DNA of 64,000 nucleotides from Flavobacteriales bacterium UBA952 (GCA_002293185.1 DBCS01000002.1:179708-243707), one strand, 5' to 3'. Counted from the first letter of the stretch, positions 8,321 to 17,646 are shown. Translations and numbers: made by a program. Notes: a model not told the origin generated them from the letters alone.

Positions 8321-11242
8321 ATGAATAAAAAGGTTTATGTATTTGGTTCTCTGATAGTTACAGGTGTTTTTGCACTTGCTTTTGTTGCCTTCCAATTCCT
8401 TCCAAAATCGGCGCTCTATCGCCAAGAAGGGTTGTCAGCTCTTCAAGAAGGTCGTGCAACCGACGCTATAGCTTGGTTAAAAGCGCGTTATATTGATGTC
8501 AATACAGGCGAGCCTGTTTCTGATGCTGTGCTTGCGCAGATTGAAGCAGACATACGCAAGAAGGGGATGTCCAAATCCATCGTTTTTGAATCTATGGGCC
8601 CTGATAACATTGGTGGTCGTACCCGTGCTATATGCGTAGATCGCAGTAATATCAACCGTGTTTGGGCGGGTGGTGTTTCGGGCGGTTTATTTGTTTCTAA
8701 CAACAAAGGAAACTTTTGGGAACGTGTTCTTCCCTACTTTGAAGCAGGTGGTAACCCATTTATTTCGAGCATGACCATGACTCCAGACAACACCCTTTAC
8801 GTTGCTACTGGATCTAATGACGAAGGATGGGGTGGTAACGGCGTTTGGTATTCTACAGACTTCGGAAGTACCTTCGATAAAATCCCAGGAACTACGAGCG
8901 CTACAGAAATCGCCAGCTCAAATGCAGATAATTACGTATGGTTGGCAACGGCCTCAGGTCTTAAAAAATGGAAAGTTGGCGACGCTGCTCTCACCAGCGT
9001 ACCTGCCTCTTCTGGAGGTTGTTTTGCACTTCAAGTTTCTACCAATGGTCAAGTTATTGTTGCGGCATACGGCGCCAACAAAACCTTCATCTCTAATGAT
9101 GGTGGTAATAATTTCGTCGATAAGTCAGGAACGAATGCGAATAATTTGGTTCCAACGGGTGCCTCGCGTATTGAATACGCCATTTCTCCAACCTTAAATG
9201 ACAATGGCGCACATACGATTTATGCAACCCGTACCAACTCAAGTTTAATGTCCATGCACGTTTCTCACGATAACGGCGAAACTTGGAATCAATTTGTCGG
9301 TGCTTCTGGTCCTCCAAACGAATTTGATATCTATCGTAACCAAGGTACTTACAACAGCATCCTCTCTGTAGACCCAACTGACTCAGAGCGTCTATTGATA
9401 GGTGGTATTGACGTTTGGGAATGGAAACAAACCGTTAACAATCCGCCCTCAGGTGGGTTTGAGAAAATTTCTCTTTGGTTTGTGAACCCAAGCTCACCCA
9501 CCTACGTACATGCTGACAACCACGAAATGAAATGGGACAACAACAACCGTTTATACCTAGGTAATGACGGAGGTGTTGGTATTACCGTCGATAAAGGTGC
9601 CAATTGGTACCCTGCTAATCGCGGCTACAACGTGACTCAATTCTACGGAATCGCATACGATGCAGCCGGACGCGTCATGGGTGGCACCCAAGACAACGGT
9701 ACGCTTTACAACGACTTCTCCCTATCAACATACCATGAGTTCCGCGAGGTAAATGGTGGTGATGGTTTCGAATGTGAGATATCGTTCTTTAATCCGAACG
9801 TCATGATCTCCTCGATTTACTACAACACCATTTCTCGTTCCGGAGACCGCGGTGTCAACTGGACTAACTTTAGCCCTAACCTCCCTGGAACATATGACCC
9901 ACCAGGTACGGACGGAAGCCCCTATCATCCTTTCCATACAGAACTCTTCTTAGCAGAGTATTTCGATCCTAATTCCGAAGACTCGGTAACTTACATACCC
10001 AAGAAAAACTATGCCGCAGGCGCTATGCTTCGCATTCCTTCTTTGGCCTCTGGAGATACCATTACTATTGCTACGCCAACGGCTCTTTATTTTGATGATA
10101 CACTCTATTATGATCCATCTTTAACCGTGAACAATGTCAATTTTGGCATTAATACCGCAACCGGGGAAACCGTAGAAATGGGTTCTGATACCGTATTTTT
10201 CAATGTCGCTTGGGATACACTTCGCGTTGCCGACCCTTACCAATCTTGGTTTTTAGTTTATGTAAATGCAAATGGTGGTGAATTGTGGGGAACGCGAAAC
10301 GCCGGTCGTTTTTCAGTAACGAATCCTGGATGGCTTTGTGTGGCTAGAGGTTTTGGAGGTGGTACTTTCAATTCTGTAGATGTCGAGTTTTCACGCGATC
10401 TCAATCATTGTTACATCAGTTCAGGCAACGGTGTATGGCGTTTAGATGGCCTCGGTGACATCTACACCAGTGACCCAGATTTCGCCTCCAAAGCAGGCTA
10501 TGTAACCCAAGGCCCCAACACAACACCTCCGTCTGGTACTACCCTTACCAAGATTACCAATACTTCTTATGAAGGTATCGCCATCAATCCGAACAATGCC
10601 AATGATCTCGTTTGTTTTGCAGGATTCAATGGTACAAATAAACGAACAAACAATGCAACTGCAAGTAGTCCTTCATTTACAAACCTCGGAGCCATTGTTT
10701 CCGGTATTGCTACATACGACGGTATCATCGATCGCAACGATCCAGATATTCTAGTGGTAGGAACCTCTAATGGTGCATGGGTTTCCGAAAATGGTGGTGC
10801 AACTTGGGCTAACGCTTCTACTGGTTTTGAAGGCACACCTGTTTACGAAGTACTCCAAAGCTGGCGCTCCTTCGACGAAGGAAACAGCAGACCAGGCGAA
10901 ATCTACTTAGGTACATACGGACGTGGTATTTGGAGAACTACGCAATTCCTCGGAACAAATAATCCTTCGGGCTCACCTGCTGGTCAGTTCAAAACGAAGT
11001 TGCGTACTTACCCGAACCCAACCCGAGATAACACAACGTTGGCTTTTGAATTAGCACAGAGTGGAAAAGTAGAGGTTCAGGTGTACTCCATTACTGGTCG
11101 TTTGGTTTGGTCTAAGATTGCCCAAATGTCTGATGGCACACAAGAAATCAGCATTGACGGGTCTGATTTACCAACCGGCACCTACATCGTGAAGTTCAGT
11201 TCAGGTAAACAGTCTGATACAGCTAAGTTTATTAAAATGTAA
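8321..11242 (+). CDS. Secreted BNR/VPS10-like repeat protein with T9SS type A sorting domain
   Basis: A 973-residue exported protein. I place the start at the ATG at 8321 (MNKKVYVFGSLIVTGVFALAF, a signal sequence or anchor); the open frame reaches a TTG at 8285. A short pre-domain leads into 'ESMGPDNIGGRTRAI', then many beta-propeller-like repeats with BNR-type motifs ('SNDGGNNF', 'SHDNGETWNQF', 'SENGGATWANAS'). The last 85 residues are a T9SS type A sorting domain ('RTYPNPTRDNTTLAFEL' ... 'LPTGTYIVKF'), so the product should cross the outer membrane and be attached or released there. The function could be a sialidase-like or binding propeller; no catalytic residues can be assigned. It stands alone between lipA and a bidirectional terminator. 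Confidence 0.88.
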   Translation: MNKKVYVFGSLIVTGVFALAFVAFQFLPKSALYRQEGLSALQEGRATDAIAWLKARYIDVNTGEPVSDAVLAQIEADIRKKGMSKSIVFESMGPDNIGGRTRAICVDRSNINRVWAGGVSGGLFVSNNKGNFWERVLPYFEAGGNPFISSMTMTPDNTLYVATGSNDEGWGGNGVWYSTDFGSTFDKIPGTTSATEIASSNADNYVWLATASGLKKWKVGDAALTSVPASSGGCFALQVSTNGQVIVAAYGANKTFISNDGGNNFVDKSGTNANNLVPTGASRIEYAISPTLNDNGAHTIYATRTNSSLMSMHVSHDNGETWNQFVGASGPPNEFDIYRNQGTYNSILSVDPTDSERLLIGGIDVWEWKQTVNNPPSGGFEKISLWFVNPSSPTYVHADNHEMKWDNNNRLYLGNDGGVGITVDKGANWYPANRGYNVTQFYGIAYDAAGRVMGGTQDNGTLYNDFSLSTYHEFREVNGGDGFECEISFFNPNVMISSIYYNTISRSGDRGVNWTNFSPNLPGTYDPPGTDGSPYHPFHTELFLAEYFDPNSEDSVTYIPKKNYAAGAMLRIPSLASGDTITIATPTALYFDDTLYYDPSLTVNNVNFGINTATGETVEMGSDTVFFNVAWDTLRVADPYQSWFLVYVNANGGELWGTRNAGRFSVTNPGWLCVARGFGGGTFNSVDVEFSRDLNHCYISSGNGVWRLDGLGDIYTSDPDFASKAGYVTQGPNTTPPSGTTLTKITNTSYEGIAINPNNANDLVCFAGFNGTNKRTNNATASSPSFTNLGAIVSGIATYDGIIDRNDPDILVVGTSNGAWVSENGGATWANASTGFEGTPVYEVLQSWRSFDEGNSRPGEIYLGTYGRGIWRTTQFLGTNNPSGSPAGQFKTKLRTYPNPTRDNTTLAFELAQSGKVEVQVYSITGRLVWSKIAQMSDGTQEISIDGSDLPTGTYIVKFSSGKQSDTAKFIKM

Positions 11243-11261
11243 GCTTTTGCAATAGAATTAG

Positions 11262-11288
11262 AAAAGGAGACTTCGGTCTCCTTTTTTT
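11262..11288. terminator. Bidirectional intrinsic terminator
   Basis: AAAAGGAGAC-TTCG-GTCTCCTTTT forms a strong stem with a C(TTCG)G tetraloop. A T-run follows on the plus strand, and a shorter TTTT follows on the minus strand. It sits between the convergent ends of the BNR protein gene (11242) and the glutamine amidotransferase gene (11335) and probably serves both. Confidence 0.8.
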
Positions 11289-11334
11289 GTGTCAAATTTT
11301 TACGTTATGTGTCCCGCTGCAAATTGCTGGCGAA

Positions 11335-11892
11335 TTAACCGAGCACAAGACCCGCAAAATTAGAGAGCAGCACATGTCCGTAATTACCTGATACTTCCGG
11401 ATGAAACTGCACCCCATATTGGGGCAACAACTTGTGTTTCATGGCTTCATTGATACAGGCGTCTGAGCAAGCCAGTAGCTCAAAACCGCTAGGAACTGAA
11501 ATGTGTTCACAATGGTCCTCTTGCATTTCAAAAATGTCAGGTAGGCGCTCAAATAAAATATCATCTTTAATGACTTCAATTTCTTGCATGCTTCTATCTT
11601 CGCGCATTCTAGAGACCCTTGCGCCATTGAGTAAGCCCAGTATTTGATGTCCAAAACAAATACCAAGTAAAGGTTTAGGGTAGGTCTTGATCCAGGAAAG
11701 GTGCGTTAAATAGGGTGTAGGATCAATATCGGTAAGTAAAATAGGTGCACCTGAAATAACAACACCACTAAAATTACCCAATTGAGCAGCCTCGAAATCA
11801 TATAAACCTATGGTTTGTACATCGATATATTCATCGAGTTGAGCAGCTATTGCTGGTGTTTTGTTACTTCCACAATCGAGTAGTGCGATCAT
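11335..11892 (-). CDS. Class I glutamine amidotransferase (GuaA N-domain-like)
   Basis: A stand-alone 185-residue class I (triad) glutaminase domain. The nucleophile C79 lies in 'LLGICFGHQILG', and the histidine and glutamate of the triad are H164 and E166 in 'GVQFHPEVSGNYGH'. It resembles the amidotransferase part of GMP synthase and archaeal-type stand-alone GuaAa subunits, but no ATP-pyrophosphatase partner is present, so the acceptor substrate is unknown. It is the last gene of the minus-strand mutL operon; its start overlaps the EEP gene stop by 4 bp (ATGA). A bidirectional terminator follows. Confidence 0.82.
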   Translation of the reverse strand: MIALLDCGSNKTPAIAAQLDEYIDVQTIGLYDFEAAQLGNFSGVVISGAPILLTDIDPTPYLTHLSWIKTYPKPLLGICFGHQILGLLNGARVSRMREDRSMQEIEVIKDDILFERLPDIFEMQEDHCEHISVPSGFELLACSDACINEAMKHKLLPQYGVQFHPEVSGNYGHVLLSNFAGLVLG

Positions 11893-13007
11893 TCATTGGG
11901 CTTATAAAACACGCAGCTCACCGCTCTGTGATCGCTGCGTGTGTGTTTTTGAATTTGAAAACGGGTAGCACGAAGCTGAGGACTGTAAAAAAGATAATCT
12001 ATTCTGCCTGCGGGAAGGCGACCGACGTAAGTACTTCCCAGACCGAAACCGCTACCTCTAAAGGCGTCGAGCAAAAGCAGTTGAAATTGGTTATAGGTAT
12101 AGGACATCGGGGTATCATTGAAATCTCCACAGACAATTACAGGATACGGTGAGGTTTGAAGGTGTTCAACAACTCTTCTTGCTTGTTCAGCTCGCTTTTC
12201 AAATGCTCCTCTCAATTTGCGGTATACTGCAATGGCTCCTTTTTTACTTCCATAGGTTTGTACTTCCTTGCCTTCGAGATTTGGATCAGTATTTAGTCGT
12301 ATGGACTGCAAGTGAACGTTATAGACCCTAAACGTATCTGTTCCTTTAACAATATCGGCAAAAATGCAATAATTAAAGTCTTGTAAGCCTTGTGATTCGA
12401 ACATTACATCTCCTCTTGCTATCATCGGGTACTTAGAAAATAAGGCAATACCGTAATTTTCTCTGGTACGCCTTTTATGCGCACTCCGCTCGTGGTAGTC
12501 TTTTGTACTCATGATGTGATTGAGAGAATCCATTACTTCAAAACGACTTGGTTTATCTTGGCGATAAAATTCTTGCAAACACAAAATATCCGGTTGTTCT
12601 TTGTCGATAAACTGAAAAATTTCGTTTCTCGCATTTAGTGCTTCTGAGAACGAAGGATTGAATAAATCGAAAAGCCTAACGTTATAGCTGAGCACTTTGA
12701 GGCCAGTCGTCGCTGTTAAATCAGGATTGCCGCTGGCTAAAGAAAAATTGCGAAAATGTAGTTTCCCACCAATCAGTATGGTAAGCAAGCAAATCACAGC
12801 CCATTTAGATCTAAAAATACCCCAAATGATCAACCAAAAAATGGTCAGTCCGAGAAAAATTGGATAACTCAGCCCAAAAAAAGGTAGTGATGGTATCGTA
12901 GATGGGTGAATAAAAGGGGCCAGATAACTTAAAAGCAGTCCGATCAGGGTAAGTGCAGTTGCTATTTTAAAGGGTGCAAAGAGCAAGGAACGCTGCTTTC
13001 TAGACAT
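11889..13007 (-). CDS. Membrane-anchored endonuclease/exonuclease/phosphatase family protein
   Basis: The N-terminal about 100 residues carry three hydrophobic segments ('IATALTLIGLLLSYLAPFI', 'LPFFGLSYPIFLGLTIFWLIIW', 'WAVICLLTILIGG'). An EEP-fold hydrolase domain follows, with 'LKVLSYNVRLFD', 'QPDILCLQEFY' (metal-binding glutamate), 'YNVHLQS', 'PVIVCGDFNDTP' and 'RIDYLFYSP'/'SDHRAV' (catalytic Asp-His). The domain probably faces the periplasm and cleaves a phosphodiester or phosphomonoester; substrates of this Bacteroidota family are not known to me. The gene overlaps the upstream rhomboid gene by 8 bp and the downstream amidotransferase by 4 bp. Length is 372 residues. Confidence 0.85.
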   Translation of the reverse strand: MSRKQRSLLFAPFKIATALTLIGLLLSYLAPFIHPSTIPSLPFFGLSYPIFLGLTIFWLIIWGIFRSKWAVICLLTILIGGKLHFRNFSLASGNPDLTATTGLKVLSYNVRLFDLFNPSFSEALNARNEIFQFIDKEQPDILCLQEFYRQDKPSRFEVMDSLNHIMSTKDYHERSAHKRRTRENYGIALFSKYPMIARGDVMFESQGLQDFNYCIFADIVKGTDTFRVYNVHLQSIRLNTDPNLEGKEVQTYGSKKGAIAVYRKLRGAFEKRAEQARRVVEHLQTSPYPVIVCGDFNDTPMSYTYNQFQLLLLDAFRGSGFGLGSTYVGRLPAGRIDYLFYSPQLRATRFQIQKHTRSDHRAVSCVFYKPNE

Positions 13008-13881
13008 CTTTGCTCTGTTGAAATAAAAAGTCCTTCTCTTCTTTAGATAGGGCGTCGTAGCCGCGCTTGGCGATTTTATCCAGAATGGTATCCAAGTGCT
13101 TTTGGCGTTCTTGTTTGTGAGCGCGGTAGTCGTCGTCAGTTAGCGGGCGTCCGCCTTTCTTCACTTTTAACTTTGGGCTCGTTTTGGATACTTTGATACC
13201 AAGCCACGGTCTAGAAAGTCGAATATGCCAAAATTGTTGGATGCTCCAGAGACCAAATAGCGCCCCACCAATGTGTGCAAAGTGTGCGATTTGATCAGAT
13301 GTACCAACGGCACTGAGGTCTTTGAGGAAAAAGAAGATGGCCAACATATAAATCCGCAACGGAAAAACACCAAAAAGTTGCACTTTTAGTTGCGGTTGTG
13401 CAATGGCTAAGGCCGTAAATATAGACATAATGGCCCCTGAAGCACCAACTACAGAGAAGGTGCTATCCTGAAGTGCTGGAAAAAGTTGATGGGCTATTAT
13501 TTCTGCTAAATTACCCGCTAAACCACCAAGAATATAAAGTTGTAAAAGCCGTAAGCCTCCAAAAAAACGCTCGTAGGTTTGGCCAGCAAAATAAAGAAAT
13601 AATAGATTTCCAAATAAATGCCAAATGCCAAAGTGAGCAAATAAAGAAGTCAGGAGTGTCCAAGGTTTGAGGAGCACACCAAAAGTATCTACCGGCAATG
13701 CAAACCAATAATGACTAATGTATTCATATATAGCAGCGTTTGCTGTACTAAATACTTCTAATCTTTCAAGCGCATTAATGAGCTGTATGAGTGCAAAAAC
13801 ACCGATGTTAACCATTACCAAACGAATGGTCATGGTGCCGCTTTTGAATTGCTCTTGGAGTTGTGCGATGAGGGGATTCAT
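13000..13881 (-). CDS. Rhomboid family intramembrane serine protease (second copy)
   Basis: A polytopic intramembrane protease of about 293 residues. The catalytic serine is in 'VVGASGAIMSIFTALAI' and the catalytic histidine in 'IAHFAHIGGALFGLW'. The 'HFGIWHLFGNLLFLYF' segment carries the conserved His/Asn of the oxyanion region. A basic, charged cytoplasmic tail of about 70 residues follows ('KVKKGGRPLTDDDYRAHKQE'). I choose the ATG at 13881 because it overlaps the stop of the preceding rhomboid gene as TAATG; an in-frame ATG at 13914 would overlap it by 34 bp. This is the second of two adjacent rhomboids, so the pair may be an old duplication with specialised roles. Confidence 0.88.
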   Translation of the reverse strand: MNPLIAQLQEQFKSGTMTIRLVMVNIGVFALIQLINALERLEVFSTANAAIYEYISHYWFALPVDTFGVLLKPWTLLTSLFAHFGIWHLFGNLLFLYFAGQTYERFFGGLRLLQLYILGGLAGNLAEIIAHQLFPALQDSTFSVVGASGAIMSIFTALAIAQPQLKVQLFGVFPLRIYMLAIFFFLKDLSAVGTSDQIAHFAHIGGALFGLWSIQQFWHIRLSRPWLGIKVSKTSPKLKVKKGGRPLTDDDYRAHKQERQKHLDTILDKIAKRGYDALSKEEKDFLFQQSKDV

Positions 13882-14657
13882 TACCAAAAGTTTGAACGGT
13901 CTTTTTTGCGCCATACAAGAACCAAAATAGCACCAGCAAGCGCTCCTCCTACATGGGCGAGGTGCGCTACGTTATCGCTAGCTTGGTTTTGAAAAGCTAA
14001 ATAAAGTTCGAGTAAAAAATAGCCTGTCACTAAGAATTTGGCTTTGACCGGAATGGCAAAGTAGAGTCGGAATTCTGTGTTTGGAAATAAGATGGCAAAG
14101 GCGGTCATAATACCAAAAACACCACCAGAAGCACCCACCATTGGCGTGATGGATTTATCTAAATAACTTTGTAATGAAGGGGTTACACTAATTTGATTTT
14201 CAGAGATATATGAATTGATTTGACCAATCAGGTTGCCGTTTAGATCAACGGTATGTTTTAAAAAATAATTGAATTGATCGATATCAAATTGTGCAGCTAG
14301 TGAGCGCTTCAAGTTCATGATTTCGATGAACCCGATCATGTTATATAGTGCAAAAGAACCCATGGCGCTAACGAGATAGAAGATAAAGAATCTTTTGGGC
14401 CCCCATATATTTTCGAGGTAGGCACCGAGCATGACGAATAGCCACATGTTGAAGAAAATATGTAAGAAATTATCGGTGCTGTGCATAAAAAAATGCGTTA
14501 CCACTTGATAAGGTTCGAAAAACGGCGAATTGATATAATGGGCACCGAGCGTCATTTCAAGACCAATTCCTTGGCTTTTGAGTAGCAAACTTGCTACAAA
14601 AAAAGCGATATTCAGCAATAAAATATTTTTGGTAACTTGGGGTAGATTCTGAAACAT
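13881..14657 (-). CDS. Rhomboid family intramembrane serine protease (first copy)
   Basis: A 258-residue rhomboid protease. It contains 'HIFFNMWLFVMLG' (conserved His/Asn), the nucleophile motif 'PMVGASGGVFGIMTAFAI' and the histidine motif 'VAHLAHVGGALAGAI', spread over about six membrane segments. A loop of about 60 residues after 'YNMIGFIEIM' is predicted to be soluble. The start is the ATG at 14657, 2 bp after the mutL stop; the frame extends further upstream but only within mutL. Its stop overlaps the next rhomboid start (TAATG). Rhomboids cleave membrane-anchored substrates within or near the bilayer; no substrate can be named. Confidence 0.88.
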   Translation of the reverse strand: MFQNLPQVTKNILLLNIAFFVASLLLKSQGIGLEMTLGAHYINSPFFEPYQVVTHFFMHSTDNFLHIFFNMWLFVMLGAYLENIWGPKRFFIFYLVSAMGSFALYNMIGFIEIMNLKRSLAAQFDIDQFNYFLKHTVDLNGNLIGQINSYISENQISVTPSLQSYLDKSITPMVGASGGVFGIMTAFAILFPNTEFRLYFAIPVKAKFLVTGYFLLELYLAFQNQASDNVAHLAHVGGALAGAILVLVWRKKDRSNFW

Positions 14658-14659
14658 AG

Positions 14660-16483
14660 CTATAATTTTTTGGCTAATTCGTCGAAGCCTAAAGTATACA
14701 TAATTGGTTTGCCATTGGGTGTAGTGGTGTGCTGCGGGCACTGAAATAAGGTATCGATGAAATGCTCAACTTCTTGGTGGTGCTGTATGCGGTAGTTTTT
14801 GGAGCCTAGCAAGGCCAGTTTAGCAACGATAAAATGGGCTACATCGCCGCTGTCGATGTCTGAATACGTCGCTGCATTGGTGAGGTCGTCTAGGCAGGCT
14901 TCAAGGTCTAAAGCCGATAAGAGGGCCGGAACAGCTGAAATAAGTAGTTGATCTTCGTGTATCTCGAAGGCAAAACCTAATTGTGACCATAGACTTTTTT
15001 GACCTTGCCAAGTGACTTTGGCTTCTTTTGCTAAAGTTCTTTCAAGCGGGAAGAGCAATTGTTGTGAGGCCAGTGGTTGTGATACAAAGTGCTGTATGAG
15101 TTCGTCGAATAAAATGCGGTTTTTTGCTCTGTGGATATCGATAATTAGAAAACCTGATTTAGTCGGGCTGATTAAATATTTATCGTGCAATAAGAACTGC
15201 TTGGCCTCAAGTTCAGCTGAGAAATCAATTGGATTGTCTGAGGGTATTTGGTGTTCTATTTGATAAAATTGTTGCCAATCTTCAGGGCTAGGAGGCGTAC
15301 TACCAAAACCTTCTTGTTGTAAGGCTGTACTATAGTTCTTTGCACTTGATCCGCTATTTGAAGTGGGATGGACCGTTGTTTGAAACGGGTTATAAGTTGG
15401 GTTTACTACTATTTGAGGCTCAATGGGCTCTGATTTTCTAAGTGCATTTGGTATGTCAAAAGCGTTCTCAGTTTCAAAATCGAGCGTAGGAAAGATATTG
15501 TGTTTGCCCAACGCTTGCCTTACACTACTCAATAGGATGGAATAGATAAAGCGGTCCTCTTCAAATTTAATCTCTGTTTTGGTTGGGTGAATATTGACAT
15601 CGATTTTTTGTGGATCAATATCTAGGAAAATACAGTAGCTGGCATGGTGCTTTTCGGATATCATGCCGTCATAGGCTTTCGTGATTGCATGATTGAAATA
15701 CGGATCTTTAAAAAAGCGATTGTTAACGAAAAGATATTGTTCACCTCTGCTTTTTTTGGACATTTCAGGCTTACCAACATAGCCACTAATACGCACGATA
15801 TCGGTCTGCTCGTTGATGGGGACCAATTTTTCATTGCTCCCTTTGCCAAAAATGGCAGCAATACGCATTCTGTGATTTCCTGCGGGCAATTGGATGAGCT
15901 CTTGGCCGTTGTGTTGAAAACTAAACTGAAGTTCGGGGTGGGCTAGGGCAACGCGTTCAAATTCAGTTTGAATATGACTGAGTTCAATGGTATCACTTTT
16001 TAAAAAGTTACGGCGGGCTGGTACGTTATAAAATAGGTTCTTGACCTCGAAAGATGCTCCGTTATTGCACAGAACTTCTTGTTTGAATTTGATTTGGTTG
16101 CCCTCGATTTCAATATGCATACCGGTGTCTTGGTTTGCTTGTTTGGTCTTGAGGCTCACATGGGCTATTGCTGCAATGGAGGCGAGGGCCTCGCCACGGA
16201 ATCCTTTGGTCGTTAGCGCAAAAAGGTCAGATGCTTTCTGCAATTTGCTGGTGGCATGCCTCAAAAAGCACTTTTCAGCATCTTGGGTATCCATGCCTTT
16301 TCCGTTGTCGAGCACTTGAATGAGTGTTTTGCCAGCATCTTTAACTACTAATTGAATTTGGGAAGCCCCAGCATCTATAGCGTTTTCGAGTAGTTCTTTG
16401 ACAACAGAGGCAGGTCGTTGAATGACTTCTCCGGCTGCAATTTGATTGGCGATATGATCGGGCAGTAAGTGGATAATGCTCAT
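14660..16483 (-). CDS. mutL: DNA mismatch repair protein MutL
   Basis: MutL links MutS mismatch recognition to strand incision. The N-terminal GHKL ATPase is clear ('ELLENAIDAGAS', 'DNGKGMD', 'TKGFRGEALASIAAIA'), followed by the transducer domain with 'NVHPTKTEIKF'. The 607-residue length is normal. In the C-terminal domain the endonuclease metal motif (normally DQHAxxERxxYE) reads 'DIHRAKNRILFDE', and the usual CPHGRP element reads 'TPNGKP'. The nicking site therefore looks degenerate even though the fold appears kept. The gene sits 59 bp after the anti-sigma-like gene and 2 bp before the first rhomboid gene, in an operon with no other repair gene. Confidence 0.96.
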   Translation of the reverse strand: MSIIHLLPDHIANQIAAGEVIQRPASVVKELLENAIDAGASQIQLVVKDAGKTLIQVLDNGKGMDTQDAEKCFLRHATSKLQKASDLFALTTKGFRGEALASIAAIAHVSLKTKQANQDTGMHIEIEGNQIKFKQEVLCNNGASFEVKNLFYNVPARRNFLKSDTIELSHIQTEFERVALAHPELQFSFQHNGQELIQLPAGNHRMRIAAIFGKGSNEKLVPINEQTDIVRISGYVGKPEMSKKSRGEQYLFVNNRFFKDPYFNHAITKAYDGMISEKHHASYCIFLDIDPQKIDVNIHPTKTEIKFEEDRFIYSILLSSVRQALGKHNIFPTLDFETENAFDIPNALRKSEPIEPQIVVNPTYNPFQTTVHPTSNSGSSAKNYSTALQQEGFGSTPPSPEDWQQFYQIEHQIPSDNPIDFSAELEAKQFLLHDKYLISPTKSGFLIIDIHRAKNRILFDELIQHFVSQPLASQQLLFPLERTLAKEAKVTWQGQKSLWSQLGFAFEIHEDQLLISAVPALLSALDLEACLDDLTNAATYSDIDSGDVAHFIVAKLALLGSKNYRIQHHQEVEHFIDTLFQCPQHTTTPNGKPIMYTLGFDELAKKL

Positions 16484-16542
16484 GCGGGCTCACGTTGTTT
16501 CGTGCTGAACAAATGTAATTAATTCCGCTGAGTTCGCCGCGC

Positions 16543-17646
16543 TTATATCCTCACGATTGTGCCTGAGTAGGTTGTTTTTTCGTTTGGAAGCACCTGTTGT
16601 AGGGTAACTTTCCAAATATATGCTTTTTGTGCACCTACAAGCTGCCCATTGCGTTGGTCTATGCCAGTCCATGGGTTTTGTGCGTCAGTGGTTTTAAAAA
16701 CAAGACCTCCGTTGTCAGGATCTATAATAAGCAGTTCAAAGCGCACCTCTCGGATGGTGAGGGCATACGGCATGAAGGTGGCATTTCGCTCATCTCTAGA
16801 TGCTGGATTAAAGGCATTGACCGCAAGTAAGTTGTAGTCTTCATTGGAGGTTACCTTGATTTTTTCTGTACTATGACATCCGTCGAGTTGAGCATGTGCG
16901 GTAATTGTGTAGGTTTGACCTTGAAAGGCGAGTAAATCTACACTTCTATTTGTTTGGTTAATGAGGGTGCCGTTCGCACTCCAGGTAATATCTGCACCGG
17001 TATTTTCTGCGTTGATACGAATGCGCGGCGTACCTTCTTCGTAATTTATGGCATCGGCATCAAGTATAATTTTTGGTACTTTGCAAGGTATTGGAACCGC
17101 ACTTGACGCTTGGTTACCATTTTGATCATTTGCTAAGTTTTGCGCTTCATTTTGAGATTTCGAATCAGTATTTGCATTCAATTGCTCATTGGGAACAGAA
17201 AGCGCTATTTCTTGTTGGTTGAACAAAATAGGAGGTAAATACCAATCTGGGTCTAAAACTACTTCTTGAGTGAAGGGTGTAAAACCTTGTTTGGTAGCAT
17301 TGTTTGGAGCAATAGTTAAAATGTTTTGGTTCGCATTTGGCTTCGTTGGCTTCTTGCTTTTTTGTGTATTAAGTGCTGATAACTGGTTGGTTTTCTCCAA
17401 CGTTTGGGTTTTATTTTTTGCGATTCGACCCGCATTGTTGGAACGTTCATTTTTTGGACTAAAATTGTACCAAATAGCGATTAAGCCGATAGAGAGAATT
17501 GCAGCAATAGCGACTTTACCCAACCGAGATAATCCGGTGTTGGCTTTTGGTAGTTTCTTAGACAACGACATCCAAGCTGTGGGGTCGTAGTCGTAGGAGA
17601 ATTCTTCTACTAGCTCCTTTATTTTTGTTTCAAATTGATCTTTCAT
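16543..17646 (-). CDS. Membrane-anchored anti-sigma-like protein with gliding-type C-terminal domain
   Basis: A 367-residue protein encoded directly after an ECF sigma gene with an ATGA overlap, which points to an anti-sigma or sigma-linked role. Residues 1-44 are a cytoplasmic acidic/aromatic segment ('FSYDYDPTAWMSLSKKL') common in such partners. One membrane helix spans about residues 45-63 ('VAIAAILSIGLIAIWYNF'). A low-complexity Asn/Gln/Lys-rich linker leads to an Ig-like domain ('DITWSANGTLINQTNRSVDLL'). The last about 90 residues resemble the CHU_C/gliding-motility-associated domain ('NAFNPASRDERNATFMPY', 'GGLVFKTTDAQNPWTG', 'AYIWKVTLQ'). That domain normally acts as a T9SS type B sorting signal, which is odd on an inner-membrane-anchored protein. 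Function is inferred from context. Confidence 0.7.
   Translation of the reverse strand: MKDQFETKIKELVEEFSYDYDPTAWMSLSKKLPKANTGLSRLGKVAIAAILSIGLIAIWYNFSPKNERSNNAGRIAKNKTQTLEKTNQLSALNTQKSKKPTKPNANQNILTIAPNNATKQGFTPFTQEVVLDPDWYLPPILFNQQEIALSVPNEQLNANTDSKSQNEAQNLANDQNGNQASSAVPIPCKVPKIILDADAINYEEGTPRIRINAENTGADITWSANGTLINQTNRSVDLLAFQGQTYTITAHAQLDGCHSTEKIKVTSNEDYNLLAVNAFNPASRDERNATFMPYALTIREVRFELLIIDPDNGGLVFKTTDAQNPWTGIDQRNGQLVGAQKAYIWKVTLQQVLPNEKTTYSGTIVRI

Noticed and set aside
14658..14741. N-terminal extension of the first rhomboid by 28 residues
   Set aside because: It overlaps the 3' end of mutL in another frame and has a composition unlike a rhomboid; the ATG at 14657 is 2 bp after the mutL stop.
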